From: Lederbergia citri
Lineage (GTDB): Bacteria > Bacillota > Bacilli > Bacillales > Bacillaceae_C
DNA length: 64,000 bases
Direction of reading: 5' to 3'
Assembly (NCBI RefSeq): GCF_018343625.1
Contig: NZ_JAGYPG010000004.1
Coordinates: forward strand, 3,102 to 67,101
The notes below the pieces were generated by a model. The model made no database searches. It had not been told where the DNA came from and saw only the letters and a list, made by a program, of their open reading frames with translations. Made by a program: the position numbers and the translations under genes. This document shows positions 1-7,389 of the stretch, one piece after another; positions within the stretch are counted from its first letter, which is position 1; every line of letters begins with the position of its first letter.

Positions 1-135
1 AAGCCCCCCTCAAGATGAGATTTCCCATCGCGCAAGCGAGTAAGATCCCTGAAAGATGATCAGGTTGATAGGTCCGGTGTGGAAGTGTGGCGACACATGG
101 AGCTGACGGATACTAATCGATCGAGGACTTAATCA
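1..135 (+). rRNA. 23S ribosomal RNA, 3' end (partial)
   Basis: The first about 135 bases match the conserved 3' end of Bacillus 23S rRNA, including the stretch around ggtccggtgtggaag and the terminal gacggatactaatcga...gaggacttaatc. The rest of the gene lies before the window. The 3' boundary is placed where the terminal cttaatc would pair with the 5' end of 23S. The 5S gene follows about 60 bp downstream, the normal rrn order. Confidence 0.95.
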
Positions 136-194
136 AATACGGTTTGTTTTCTCTATATCTGGTTTTGAAGGAATGAATCCTTCACAACATACTT

Positions 195-311
<117 letters not shown>

Positions 312-315
312 AGCC

Positions 316-350
316 AAGGACATCCAAAAAGTTGGATGTCCTTTTTTTTT
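316..350 (+). terminator. rrn operon rho-independent terminator
   Basis: A perfect 12-bp stem (aaggacatccaa / ttggatgtcctt) with a 4-nt loop is followed by a run of T. It sits just after the 5S 3' end and ends the rRNA operon. Confidence 0.9.
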
Positions 351-465
351 ATATACCGTAGGTATAGAAGAAAAGAAACAAACACAAGGTAAGCGAGGAT
401 CAGGAGGACCAAGAAGATCGAGGAATCAAGGGAGAGAGACTCGGAATGGGCTATGCCCATGAGAA

Positions 466-640
466 TCGAACGAGCGCGGATGACGAAGAGATTCGCCGGT
501 CATCCTGATCCGCAGCACGAACGCGGAAGTTAAGCTCGCGCGCCGATGGTAGTAAGGGGCTTCTCTTTGCAAGAGCAGGACGTTGCAAGGCAATCAAAGA
601 CATTCTCAAAATGAGAGTGTCTTTTTTGTTTTTAACTAAT
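466..640 (+). pseudogene. degenerate second 5S rRNA copy with its own terminator
   Basis: The 3' half of 5S recurs almost unchanged (gcggaagttaagctc, cgccgatggtagtaaggggc, gcaagagcaggacgttgc). The 5' half is scrambled and helix I cannot form. A second terminator stem (agacattctcaaaatgagagtgtctttttt) follows. The bases after both terminators are also related (taccg.aggta, actcggaatgggctatg), so the whole 5S-terminator-spacer block was tandemly duplicated and this copy then decayed. A functional 5S is unlikely. Confidence 0.8.
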
Positions 641-712
641 AAATACCGAAGGTACAAAAGAAAAGAGAGGGATCAAGGGAGACTCGGAATGGGCTATGAC
701 CATGAGACCAAA

Positions 713-876
713 CCTGTAGATTCCACAGCTTTTCAACTGGCACCCAGACCACTTATGGCACCTAGACTCTTAACCTTTATGTAACTATTTTTAACCAATA
801 AGAAACCAATGCTTTCTTTAAATTGTTTATGATGTCATTAGAAAGAAAAACAATATAAAAGAAAGAGGGATTTGTA
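713..876 (+). other. intergenic spacer before the NlpC/P60-like gene
   Basis: AT-rich spacer after the rrn block. No gene, tRNA or clear hairpin is visible. A plausible promoter for the next gene lies near the tttaaattgtttatgatg stretch, and a ribosome binding site (gaaagaggg) precedes its ATG. Confidence 0.4.
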
Positions 877-1356
877 ATGGAAATGGGGATCTCAGTAAGA
901 AAATCAACATGGGTGATCGCAGTGGTCACAGCACTAGCACTACTATTTTCATCTTTGTTTAGCTTGAATGCGGATGCGGCAGCACAAACAAAAGGGGATA
1001 AGGTTGCGGCATATGCTCAGACGTTGAAAGGGAAGCCGTATAAGTGGGGTGGAACGACAACTAAAGGATTCGATGCTTCTGGCTTTACACAATATGTGTA
1101 TGCGAAAAGTGTAAAAGCCAATTTACCGCGTACAAGTGCTGATCAATTTAAAAAAGGGAAAAGCGTTAATTTGAAGGATTTAAAGCCGGGGGATTTAGTG
1201 TTCTACAAAACTGACGGAAAATCTGTTTCATTTGTCGGCATTTATGTAGGGAAGCAACAATTCATTGGGGCTACATCTAATGGTGTTAAGGTCCAATCGA
1301 TGAATCTTACTTACTGGAAGTCAAAATATGTAGGGGCAAAAAGAATCGTAAACTAA
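877..1356 (+). CDS. secreted NlpC/P60-fold protein lacking the catalytic residues
   Basis: A 159-aa exported protein. Residues 1-36 form a Sec signal peptide (basic start, hydrophobic stretch, A-D-A-A-A cleavage region). Residues about 40-159 align with the NlpC/P60 (C40) cell-wall endopeptidase fold: the K-P-Y-K-W-G-G-T opening, G-F-D-x-S-G-F-T, L-P-R-T-S-A-D-Q, L-K-P-G-D-L-V-F-Y and V-G-I-Y-V-G. The nucleophile Cys of the D-C-S-G motif is Ala67, the His of S-H-V-G-I-Y is Phe119, and the F-I-H-A His is Gly131. By family knowledge it cannot be a cysteine peptidase. A binding or regulatory role at the wall is inference. The start is supported by gagggatttgtaATG. Confidence 0.85.
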   Translation: MEMGISVRKSTWVIAVVTALALLFSSLFSLNADAAAQTKGDKVAAYAQTLKGKPYKWGGTTTKGFDASGFTQYVYAKSVKANLPRTSADQFKKGKSVNLKDLKPGDLVFYKTDGKSVSFVGIYVGKQQFIGATSNGVKVQSMNLTYWKSKYVGAKRIVN

Positions 1357-1383
1357 AACCACTTTTGTACAGGAGAGTCTATC

Positions 1384-1497
1384 ATGAAATGGGCAAAAAT
1401 TAAGGAGTTCATTCACTTTCTGATCTATATACTTGTAGCTGTGTCTCTTTTCGGGATAATCACTCTCCTGGTTGTCTTCATGTTTATCCAATCTTAA
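1384..1497 (+). CDS. small single-span membrane peptide (37 aa)
   Basis: A short ORF with a good ribosome binding site (aggagag, 7 nt before the ATG). It codes for a charged N-terminus (M-K-W-A-K-I-K-E) and one long hydrophobic helix at about residues 9-35. It starts 28 bp after the NlpC/P60-like gene, is probably cotranscribed with it, and is followed at once by a terminator. I do not recognise the family. The spacing, start signal and clean membrane helix support a real gene, but no homolog can be checked here. Confidence 0.6.
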   Translation: MKWAKIKEFIHFLIYILVAVSLFGIITLLVVFMFIQS

Positions 1498-1535
1498 TCT
1501 TCGTAGCAAATTGTCTACGGAGATTTTTTTGTTTT
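1495..1535 (+). terminator. terminator after the small membrane peptide gene
   Basis: The stem aatcttcgtag / ctacggagatt with an 8-nt loop is followed by seven T residues. It overlaps the stop codon of the small ORF. Confidence 0.8.
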
Positions 1536-1619
1536 CAAAAAGGAATTTTCCCTAAAATTGTATGTTATCTCCTACTTAAGGGTAAATGGATAAATAGAAC
1601 ATTTAATGGGGGAAGATTC

Positions 1620-2153
1620 ATGTTAGGAAACAGTATTATTATGGTCGCCATTATATTAACGATTAACATCGTATATGTTTCGTTTTTTACGATTAGGATG
1701 ATCTTAACCTTAAAAGGATATAGGTATATTGCCGCTTTTCTAAGTATGATTGAAGTAATTATATATGTTGTTGGTCTCGGTCTTGTCCTTGATAATCTTA
1801 ATCAAATTCAAAATTTAATAGCTTACGCTGTTGGTTATGGAATTGGTGTTATCGTAGGGACAAAAATTGAGGAAAAGATGGCTCTTGGTTATATAATGGT
1901 TAATGTGATTACAAAGGAATATGATCGTGATCTTCCAAAATTATTGAGAAATGAAGGATATGGAGTGACAAGTTGGGCAGCGCAAGGTTTGGAAGGTGAT
2001 CGAATGGCGCTTGAAGTGTTGACTTCAAGAAAAATGGAGCTAAAGTTGTATCAAAAAATAAAGGAACTCGACCCAAAAGCATTTATTATCGCATACGAGC
2101 CTAAAACCATTTATGGAGGGTTCTGGGTGAAAGCTGTGAAGAAGGGAAAGTAG
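1620..2153 (+). CDS. yebE: UPF0316 / DUF2179 membrane protein YebE
   Basis: A 177-aa protein with three N-terminal transmembrane helices (about residues 4-25, 35-57 and 62-82) and a soluble C-terminal DUF2179 domain. It matches the UPF0316 family, B. subtilis YebE, whose biochemical role is unknown. A ggggga ribosome binding site lies 6 nt before the ATG. yebG follows 1 bp after its stop and then the purine operon, the same order as in B. subtilis. Confidence 0.85.
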   Translation: MLGNSIIMVAIILTINIVYVSFFTIRMILTLKGYRYIAAFLSMIEVIIYVVGLGLVLDNLNQIQNLIAYAVGYGIGVIVGTKIEEKMALGYIMVNVITKEYDRDLPKLLRNEGYGVTSWAAQGLEGDRMALEVLTSRKMELKLYQKIKELDPKAFIIAYEPKTIYGGFWVKAVKKGK

Positions 2154-2154
2154 G

Positions 2155-2343
2155 ATGAAAAAAGAATTTGAAGTGATGGAAAATGAAACAATTGGTGATT
2201 GTTTAAAACGGATGGAACAAGAGGGGTATAAGGTTATTAAGAGGACGGAAAAACCAATTTTTAAAGAGGAAACTCATAAGGGGAAAACAAATTACATACC
2301 AATATCACGAAAAATAATATTCCAAGGAGTAAAAGAGTCCTAA
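2155..2343 (+). CDS. yebG: NETI-motif small protein YebG
   Basis: A 62-aa basic protein with the diagnostic N-E-T-I sequence near the N-terminus (residues 9-12), the mark of the YebG/NETI family of unknown function. It directly follows yebE and is probably translated with it. Its stop codon abuts the first PurR box of the purine operon, so its 3' end borders the operator. Confidence 0.85.
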   Translation: MKKEFEVMENETIGDCLKRMEQEGYKVIKRTEKPIFKEETHKGKTNYIPISRKIIFQGVKES

Positions 2344-2385
2344 AACCGAACATTCGGATTTGATGGATATTTAATGTTCGATTTT
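2342..2385 (+). promoter_or_regulatory. PurR operator: two inverted PurBoxes
   Basis: Box 1 at 2342-2354 (aaaaccgaacatt) matches the Bacillus PurBox consensus AWWWCCGAACWWT exactly. Box 2 at 2373-2385 on the other strand (aaaatcgaacatt) has one mismatch. The gap is 18 bp, close to the 16-17 bp known for Bacillus PurR operators. By family knowledge PurR binds this pair and represses pur transcription unless PRPP is high. Confidence 0.85.
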
Positions 2386-2388
2386 TGA

Positions 2389-2417
2389 TTGACTCGCATT
2401 CTTTTCTTTGTTAAGAT
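2389..2417 (+). promoter_or_regulatory. sigma-A promoter of the purine operon
   Basis: -35 ttgact (2389-2394), 17-bp spacer, -10 taagat (2412-2417). It lies directly after the PurBoxes and about 17 bp before the riboswitch aptamer. Confidence 0.7.
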
Positions 2418-2433
2418 TAAATTGTAATAAAAG

Positions 2434-2501
2434 CCTCGTATATCATGGGAATATGGCCCATAAGTCTCTACCCGATTACCGAAAATAATTGGACTATGAG
2501 G
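2434..2501 (+). promoter_or_regulatory. guanine riboswitch aptamer (purine riboswitch)
   Basis: The purine aptamer is complete: P1 pairs cctcgtat with ctatgagg, and P2 and P3 carry the conserved tatggccca and gtctctaccc segments. The specificity position in the 3' junction (ggaCtatgag) is C, which pairs with guanine; adenine-sensing members have T there. It is the leader element known for Bacillus pur operons. Confidence 0.95.
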
Positions 2502-2550
2502 AAAGTGGAATTTGGGAAGCATTTGATGTGCTTTTTTCAAATGCGTTTTT

Positions 2551-2605
2551 AAACCCGGATGAACTGCTTTCTTTTTCAGAAAAGCAGTTTATCCGGGTTT
2601 TTTAT
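2551..2605 (+). terminator. riboswitch-controlled terminator ahead of purE
   Basis: A long stem (aaacccggat...actgctttc with gaaaagcagt...atccgggttt) is followed by a T-rich run, ending about 20 bp before purE. This is the expression platform: guanine binding should favour the terminator and switch off purine synthesis. Confidence 0.9.
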
Positions 2606-2626
2606 TTTATAGACGGAGGGATTTAC

Positions 2627-3115
2627 ATGAACACCGAAGTCGGAATTATTATGGGAAGTACGTCCGATTGGGAAACGATGAAACACGCTTGTGACATTTT
2701 GGATGAATTGCAAATTCCTTATGAAAAGAAAGTAGTGTCAGCCCATCGGACGCCAGATTTAATGTTTGAATACGCAGAGTCCGCAAAAGAACGTGGATTA
2801 AAAGTTATTATTGCTGGTGCGGGAGGTGCAGCGCATCTACCTGGCATGGTAGCTGCTAAAACCATTCTTCCAGTTATTGGAGTTCCAGTTGAATCGAAAA
2901 CACTAAAAGGACTAGATTCGTTATTATCCATCGTGCAAATGCCAGGTGGGGTGCCGGTTGCAACGGTTGCGATTGGGAAAGCTGGAGCTATCAATGCTGG
3001 ATTGCTTGCCGCTCAAATTATCGGTATTGAAAATAGTGCGGTTGCTGAGCGCCTAGAAAAAAGAAGATCTGATTTAAAAGAAAAAGTATTGGAAAGCAGT
3101 GATCAGCTTGTCTGA
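2627..3115 (+). CDS. purE: N5-carboxyaminoimidazole ribonucleotide mutase PurE
   Basis: A 162-aa class I PurE that converts N5-CAIR to CAIR in purine synthesis. Visible motifs are the phosphate-binding G-S-T-S-D-W, the catalytic-His motif S-A-H-R-T-P, G-A-G-G-A-A-H-L-P-G-M and V-A-I-G-K-A-G. The start is the ATG after acggaggg; in-frame sequence upstream lies in the riboswitch and terminator and is not coding. It overlaps the start of purK and heads the operon. Confidence 0.95.
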   Translation: MNTEVGIIMGSTSDWETMKHACDILDELQIPYEKKVVSAHRTPDLMFEYAESAKERGLKVIIAGAGGAAHLPGMVAAKTILPVIGVPVESKTLKGLDSLLSIVQMPGGVPVATVAIGKAGAINAGLLAAQIIGIENSAVAERLEKRRSDLKEKVLESSDQLV

Positions 3116-4247
3116 AAAGTTTATTAAACCTGGGCAAACGATTGGAATCATTGGCGGTGGTCAACTGGGCCAAATGATGACTTTTTCAGCAAAGGAAGCC
3201 GGTTTTCGAGTTGTTGTATTGGAGCCGACTCCTGATTCACCAGCCGGACAAGTCGCGGATGAGCAAATTGTAGCAGAATACGATGATCGGGATGCGCTTT
3301 TGCAATTAGCTGAGAAAAGCGATGTTGTTACATATGAATTTGAAAATATTGATTATGAAGCATTGGATTGGCTTTTGGATAAAGTTCATATTCCACAAGG
3401 TGCAGAATTGATTAAAATCACACAAGATCGGATTTTGGAAAAGCAAGCTTTGACGGAAGCTGGTGTTGAAGTTGCTCCGTATGCTGTGATTAATAGTCTA
3501 GAAGATTTAGAGGATGGAGTTAGAAGAATCGGCATTCCATCCGTTTTGAAAACAACGCGTGGCGGCTACGATGGCAAAGGTCAATATGTATTAAAAAGTG
3601 AGCAGGATCTAGAAGCAGCTGCGAAGCTTTTAAAGAGTGGACCGTGCGTCCTTGAGGCATGGATCCCTTTTGAAAAAGAAATATCTGTTGTAATGACGAG
3701 AAGCACGTCTGGGGAATTGAGTTATTTTCCAGTAGGCGAAAATATTCATGTGAATAATATTTTGCATCAAACCATTGTTCCTGCACGAATATCAGACAAA
3801 GTAGAAAAGAACGTGTCGGAATTGGCGTATAAAATTGCCGATTATCTCAATCTTGTCGGGACATTGGCGGTTGAACTCTTTTTAACAGAAGATGAAAAAA
3901 TTTACGTGAATGAACTAGCGCCAAGACCTCATAATTCCGGTCATTATACGATTGAAGCTTGTAATATATCGCAGTTTGATCAGCATATACGTGCAGTTTG
4001 TGGATGGCCGCTTCAAAAGGTGAAGCTTTTACAAAAATCAGTAATGGTTAATGTTTTAGGACAGCATGTCAATGCGGTAATCGATGAGATTCCCCAACGC
4101 CCTGATTGGTACATTCATTTTTATGGAAAAGAAGAAGCAAAGCATAATCGTAAAATGGGGCATGTGACTGTACTGACAGAAAATATAGAGGAAGCTTTGA
4201 AAGAACTAAACCAAACTAGAATCTGGAGGAGACATGATGATGTATAA
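3108..4247 (+). CDS. purK: N5-carboxyaminoimidazole ribonucleotide synthase PurK
   Basis: A 379-aa ATP-grasp enzyme making N5-CAIR from AIR, ATP and bicarbonate. It shows G-I-I-G-G-G-Q-L-G-Q-M near the N-terminus, R-G-G-Y-D-G-K-G-Q and N-E-L-A-P-R-P-H-N-S-G-H. The TTG start matches the M-S-x-x-x-x-x-P-G opening of B. subtilis PurK; GTG at 3099 is the alternative. In other bacilli purB and purC follow. Here the last codons run straight into the purS ribosome binding site (ggagga) and the stop lies inside purS, so purB and purC are missing at this junction. Confidence 0.93.
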   Translation: MSEKFIKPGQTIGIIGGGQLGQMMTFSAKEAGFRVVVLEPTPDSPAGQVADEQIVAEYDDRDALLQLAEKSDVVTYEFENIDYEALDWLLDKVHIPQGAELIKITQDRILEKQALTEAGVEVAPYAVINSLEDLEDGVRRIGIPSVLKTTRGGYDGKGQYVLKSEQDLEAAAKLLKSGPCVLEAWIPFEKEISVVMTRSTSGELSYFPVGENIHVNNILHQTIVPARISDKVEKNVSELAYKIADYLNLVGTLAVELFLTEDEKIYVNELAPRPHNSGHYTIEACNISQFDQHIRAVCGWPLQKVKLLQKSVMVNVLGQHVNAVIDEIPQRPDWYIHFYGKEEAKHNRKMGHVTVLTENIEEALKELNQTRIWRRHDDV

Positions 4248-4494
4248 GGTAAAAGTATTTGTAACGTTGAAGGAAAGTGTAATTGATCCACAAGGTTCAG
4301 CAGCGAGTAAAGCTTTACAAAAGCTAGATTTCCCTGAAGTTCAAGAAGTGAGATTTGGGAAATATATTGAGCTGAAGCTTGAAAAAACAGATAGAAACAT
4401 TGAAGAAACGGTGCACAATATTTGTAAAGGACTCCTCGTCAACAAAGAGGTTGAGGATTATCGCTTTGAAATTGAGGAGGTTGTGGCACAGTGA
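4240..4494 (+). CDS. purS: FGAM synthase subunit PurS
   Basis: An 84-aa small subunit of the three-part formylglycinamidine ribonucleotide synthase (PurSQL). It starts M-Y-K-V-K-V-F-V-T-L-K, with D-P-Q-G-S-A and the terminal E-V-V-A-Q typical of Bacillus PurS. The third of three consecutive ATGs (4234, 4237, 4240) fits homologs and has the best spacing from ggagga. PurS bridges PurL and PurQ and is needed for ammonia transfer. Its stop overlaps the GTG start of purQ. Confidence 0.93.
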   Translation: MYKVKVFVTLKESVIDPQGSAASKALQKLDFPEVQEVRFGKYIELKLEKTDRNIEETVHNICKGLLVNKEVEDYRFEIEEVVAQ

Positions 4495-5174
4495 AATTTG
4501 CTGTCCTCGTTTTCCCAGGAACAAGCTGTGAAGTCGATACGTATGACGTCATCAAAAATAAATTGAATGAAGAAGTGGAATATGTGAGCCACTTAAATGA
4601 AAGTTTGGACGAATTTGATTGTGTTGTCATTCCAGGAGGAGCGTCCTACGGTGATGCGGTTCGTCCAGGAGCGATTGCCAATTTGCAGCCGGTTATGAAA
4701 GCTGTGAAAAATGCCGCTGAAGCTGGAAAATTAGTTCTCGGAATCGGAAACGGTTTTCAAATTTTATTAGAAGCAGGTATGTTGCCAGGCACAATGCTAA
4801 AAAACATCAATCTAAAGTTTGTTTGCAAACCTACACAACTTAAAGTGGAAAATAACGACACAGCTTATACTTCTGCTTATGAAAAAGGGGAGCAACTGAA
4901 TATTCCAATTGCTCACGGAAAAGGGAACTATTATTGTGATGAAGCTACCCTTGCCAACTTAAAAGAGAACAATCAAATTATTTTTACTTATACATCAAAT
5001 CCAAATGGAAGCATTGAAAACATTGCAGGCATTACAAATAAACAAGGAAATGTTCTTGGGATCATGCCTCATCCAGAACGAGCAGTAGATTCATTGTTTG
5101 GTAGTGAAGATGGTCTTAAAATCTTTCAATCGATTGTAAGAAACTGGAGGGAATCACATGCAACAAACGCTTGA
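4491..5174 (+). CDS. purQ: FGAM synthase glutaminase subunit PurQ, nucleophile Cys replaced
   Basis: A 227-aa class I glutamine amidotransferase subunit that normally hydrolyses glutamine and passes ammonia to PurL. Length and C-terminus (P-H-P-E-R-A with His194 and Glu196, then N-W-R-E-S-H) are normal. At the nucleophile elbow, where the family has G-V-C-N-G-F-Q, this protein reads G-I-G-N-G-F-Q, so Cys86 is Gly (codon gga at 4746-4748). The conserved G-G-F-S-Y-G-D-Y-L-R-x-G segment is G-G-A-S-Y-G-D-A-V-R-P-G, and H-G-E-G-N is H-G-K-G-N. The frame is intact, so it is not a simple pseudogene. By family knowledge glutaminase activity should be lost; retention as a structural partner is inference. 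It overlaps purL by 17 bp. Confidence 0.9.
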   Translation: MKFAVLVFPGTSCEVDTYDVIKNKLNEEVEYVSHLNESLDEFDCVVIPGGASYGDAVRPGAIANLQPVMKAVKNAAEAGKLVLGIGNGFQILLEAGMLPGTMLKNINLKFVCKPTQLKVENNDTAYTSAYEKGEQLNIPIAHGKGNYYCDEATLANLKENNQIIFTYTSNPNGSIENIAGITNKQGNVLGIMPHPERAVDSLFGSEDGLKIFQSIVRNWRESHATNA

Positions 5175-7389
5175 GCCAAATCCAACACAAATTAAAGAAC
5201 AAAAATTGTATCGTGAAATGGGTTTGACGGATGAAGAATTTGCCCTAGCGGAAAAAATGCTCGGCAGAACACCGAATTATACGGAAACAGGTCTCTTTTC
5301 CGTTATGTGGTCAGAGCATTGCAGTTATAAAAATTCCAAACCAGTTTTGAAAAAATTTCCTACTAAAGGTGAGCAAGTTCTTCAAGGACCTGGTGAAGGT
5401 GCTGGAATCGTTGATATTGGCGACAATCAAGCTGTTGTTTTCAAAATCGAAAGCCATAACTCCCCGTCTGCGGTTGAACCATATGAAGGTGCAGCAACTG
5501 GCGTCGGCGGGATTATTCGTGACGTTTTTTCCATGGGCGCAAAGCCGATTGCTTCATTAAACTCCCTTCGTTTCGGTGAACTAGATACGCCTAGAGTACG
5601 TTATTTACTAGAGCAAGCAGTCTCCGGGATTGCTGATTATGGAAATGCGCTTGGAGTACCTACAGTTGGCGGAGAGATTCAATTTGATGATGCTTATAAA
5701 ACCAATCCACTCGTTAATGCGATGGTTGTCGGATTGCTTGATCATGAACATATTCAAAAAGGCCAAGCAAAAGGTGTCGGCAATACGGTGATGTATGTTG
5801 GTTCTCCTACAGGTCGTGATGGAATTCATGGAGCTACTTTTTCATCAGTAGAATTGGCGGATGAAGAGGAAGAAAAAGAAAGAGCAGCGGTTCAGGCGGG
5901 TGATCCTTTTACGGAAAAAATGCTGATGGATGCTTGTTTGGAGCTCGTTAAATCTGATGCATTGATTGGGATTCAAGACATGGGCGCAGCTGGACTTACA
6001 AGTTCTTCCGCGGAGATGGCGAGTAAAGCCGGCTTCGGAGTGGAAATGAATCTTGATTTAATTCCACAACGAGAAGAAAATATGACTGCATACGAAATGA
6101 TGCTTTCAGAATCTCAGGAAAGAATGCTCATCGTTGTAAAAAAAGGACGTGAGCAGGAAGTCATTGATCTCTTTGAAAAATATGATCAAGAGGCCGTTTC
6201 TGTTGGTCATGTAACAGATGATAAAATGCTTCGTTTGCTTCATAAAGGTGAAGTAGTTGCAGAAGTTCCTGCAGATGCGTTAGCAGAAGATGCACCAGTT
6301 TATCATAAGCCATCTGAAGAACCAGCATATTACCGCGAATTCCAAGCGATGGAGCAAGAAATTCCTGAAGTGTCTGATTACAACGAGACATTGCTAAAAC
6401 TTTTACAACAACCAACGATTGCGAGCAAAGAATGGGTGTACAGTCAATTCGACCAGCATGTAGGAGCGAATACGGTTGTCAGTCCTGGTTCGGATGCAGC
6501 GGTTGTCAGAATAAGCGGAACGAATAAAGCGATCGCGATTACAACGGATTGTAATTCAAGATATATCTACTTAGATCCTGAAGTAGGCGGAAAAATTGCT
6601 GTAGCAGAAGCGGCAAGAAACGTTGTTTGTTCAGGTGCAAAACCGCTTGCGATTACAGATGGCTTAAACTTCGGTAGCCCTGAGAAACCAGACATTTTCT
6701 GGCAAATTGAAAAATCAGCCGCAGGCATTAGTGAAGCTTGTATCGCTCTTGAAAGTCCGGTTATCGGCGGGAACGTATCGCTTTTCAATGAAAAAGGCGG
6801 AAAAGCGATTTATCCAACACCCATTATCGGGATGGTCGGCTTGATTGAAGATTTATCTTTTATTACTACTCAAAACTTTAAATCAGCAGGAGACCTTATT
6901 TATCTAGTCGGTGAAGCGACAGATGAGTTCGGCGGAAGCGAGCTGCAGAAGATGGTTAACGGCAAAATTTTCGGTAAAGCGCCTACTATTGATTTAGACA
7001 TAGAAGTAAAAAGACAAAAACAAATTCTTGAAGCGATCCGAAGTGGATATGTTGCCTCTGCTCATGATGTTTCCGAAGGCGGAGCTGCAGTTGCCATTGC
7101 AGAATCACTGTTTGGAACGGATGGACTTGGCGCGGACGTAAAACTTGTAGGAAATGAAACGGCAGCATTATTTGCTGAAACGCAATCCCGTTTTGTTTTA
7201 TCTATTAAAAAGGAACATCAAGAAGCATTCGAACAAGTAGTGGAAGCTGCTGCATTGATCGGAGAAGTAACAGATAAAGGGCAATTAGTCATTGAAGGTT
7301 CAGAAAAACAATTGATATCTTCTGAAGTCAAGGCGTTGGAAGATGTTTGGAAAGGAGCCATTCCATGTTTGCTGACATTAAAGGGCTAA
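5158..7389 (+). CDS. purL: FGAM synthase large subunit PurL, with motif changes
   Basis: A 743-aa ATP-dependent synthetase converting FGAR to FGAM, full length for the small Bacillus-type PurL. It has M-W-S-E-H-C-S-Y-K-N-S near residue 54, G-P-G-E-G-A-G, A-A-T-G-V-G-G-I-I-R-D and S-H-D-V-S-E-G-G. The near-invariant E-S-H-N-H-P-S is E-S-H-N-S-P-S: the second His is Ser102 (tcc at 5461-5463). The T-D-C-L-N-F-G-N-P motif is T-D-G-L-N-F-G-S-P (6661-6678). The rest is close to B. subtilis PurL. Activity of the altered site is uncertain. Overlaps purF by 25 bp. Confidence 0.93.
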   Translation: MQQTLEPNPTQIKEQKLYREMGLTDEEFALAEKMLGRTPNYTETGLFSVMWSEHCSYKNSKPVLKKFPTKGEQVLQGPGEGAGIVDIGDNQAVVFKIESHNSPSAVEPYEGAATGVGGIIRDVFSMGAKPIASLNSLRFGELDTPRVRYLLEQAVSGIADYGNALGVPTVGGEIQFDDAYKTNPLVNAMVVGLLDHEHIQKGQAKGVGNTVMYVGSPTGRDGIHGATFSSVELADEEEEKERAAVQAGDPFTEKMLMDACLELVKSDALIGIQDMGAAGLTSSSAEMASKAGFGVEMNLDLIPQREENMTAYEMMLSESQERMLIVVKKGREQEVIDLFEKYDQEAVSVGHVTDDKMLRLLHKGEVVAEVPADALAEDAPVYHKPSEEPAYYREFQAMEQEIPEVSDYNETLLKLLQQPTIASKEWVYSQFDQHVGANTVVSPGSDAAVVRISGTNKAIAITTDCNSRYIYLDPEVGGKIAVAEAARNVVCSGAKPLAITDGLNFGSPEKPDIFWQIEKSAAGISEACIALESPVIGGNVSLFNEKGGKAIYPTPIIGMVGLIEDLSFITTQNFKSAGDLIYLVGEATDEFGGSELQKMVNGKIFGKAPTIDLDIEVKRQKQILEAIRSGYVASAHDVSEGGAAVAIAESLFGTDGLGADVKLVGNETAALFAETQSRFVLSIKKEHQEAFEQVVEAAALIGEVTDKGQLVIEGSEKQLISSEVKALEDVWKGAIPCLLTLKG

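Noticed and set aside
2489..2626. N-terminal extension of purE
   Set aside because: The bases belong to the riboswitch 3' side and the terminator; the true ATG has a strong ribosome binding site.
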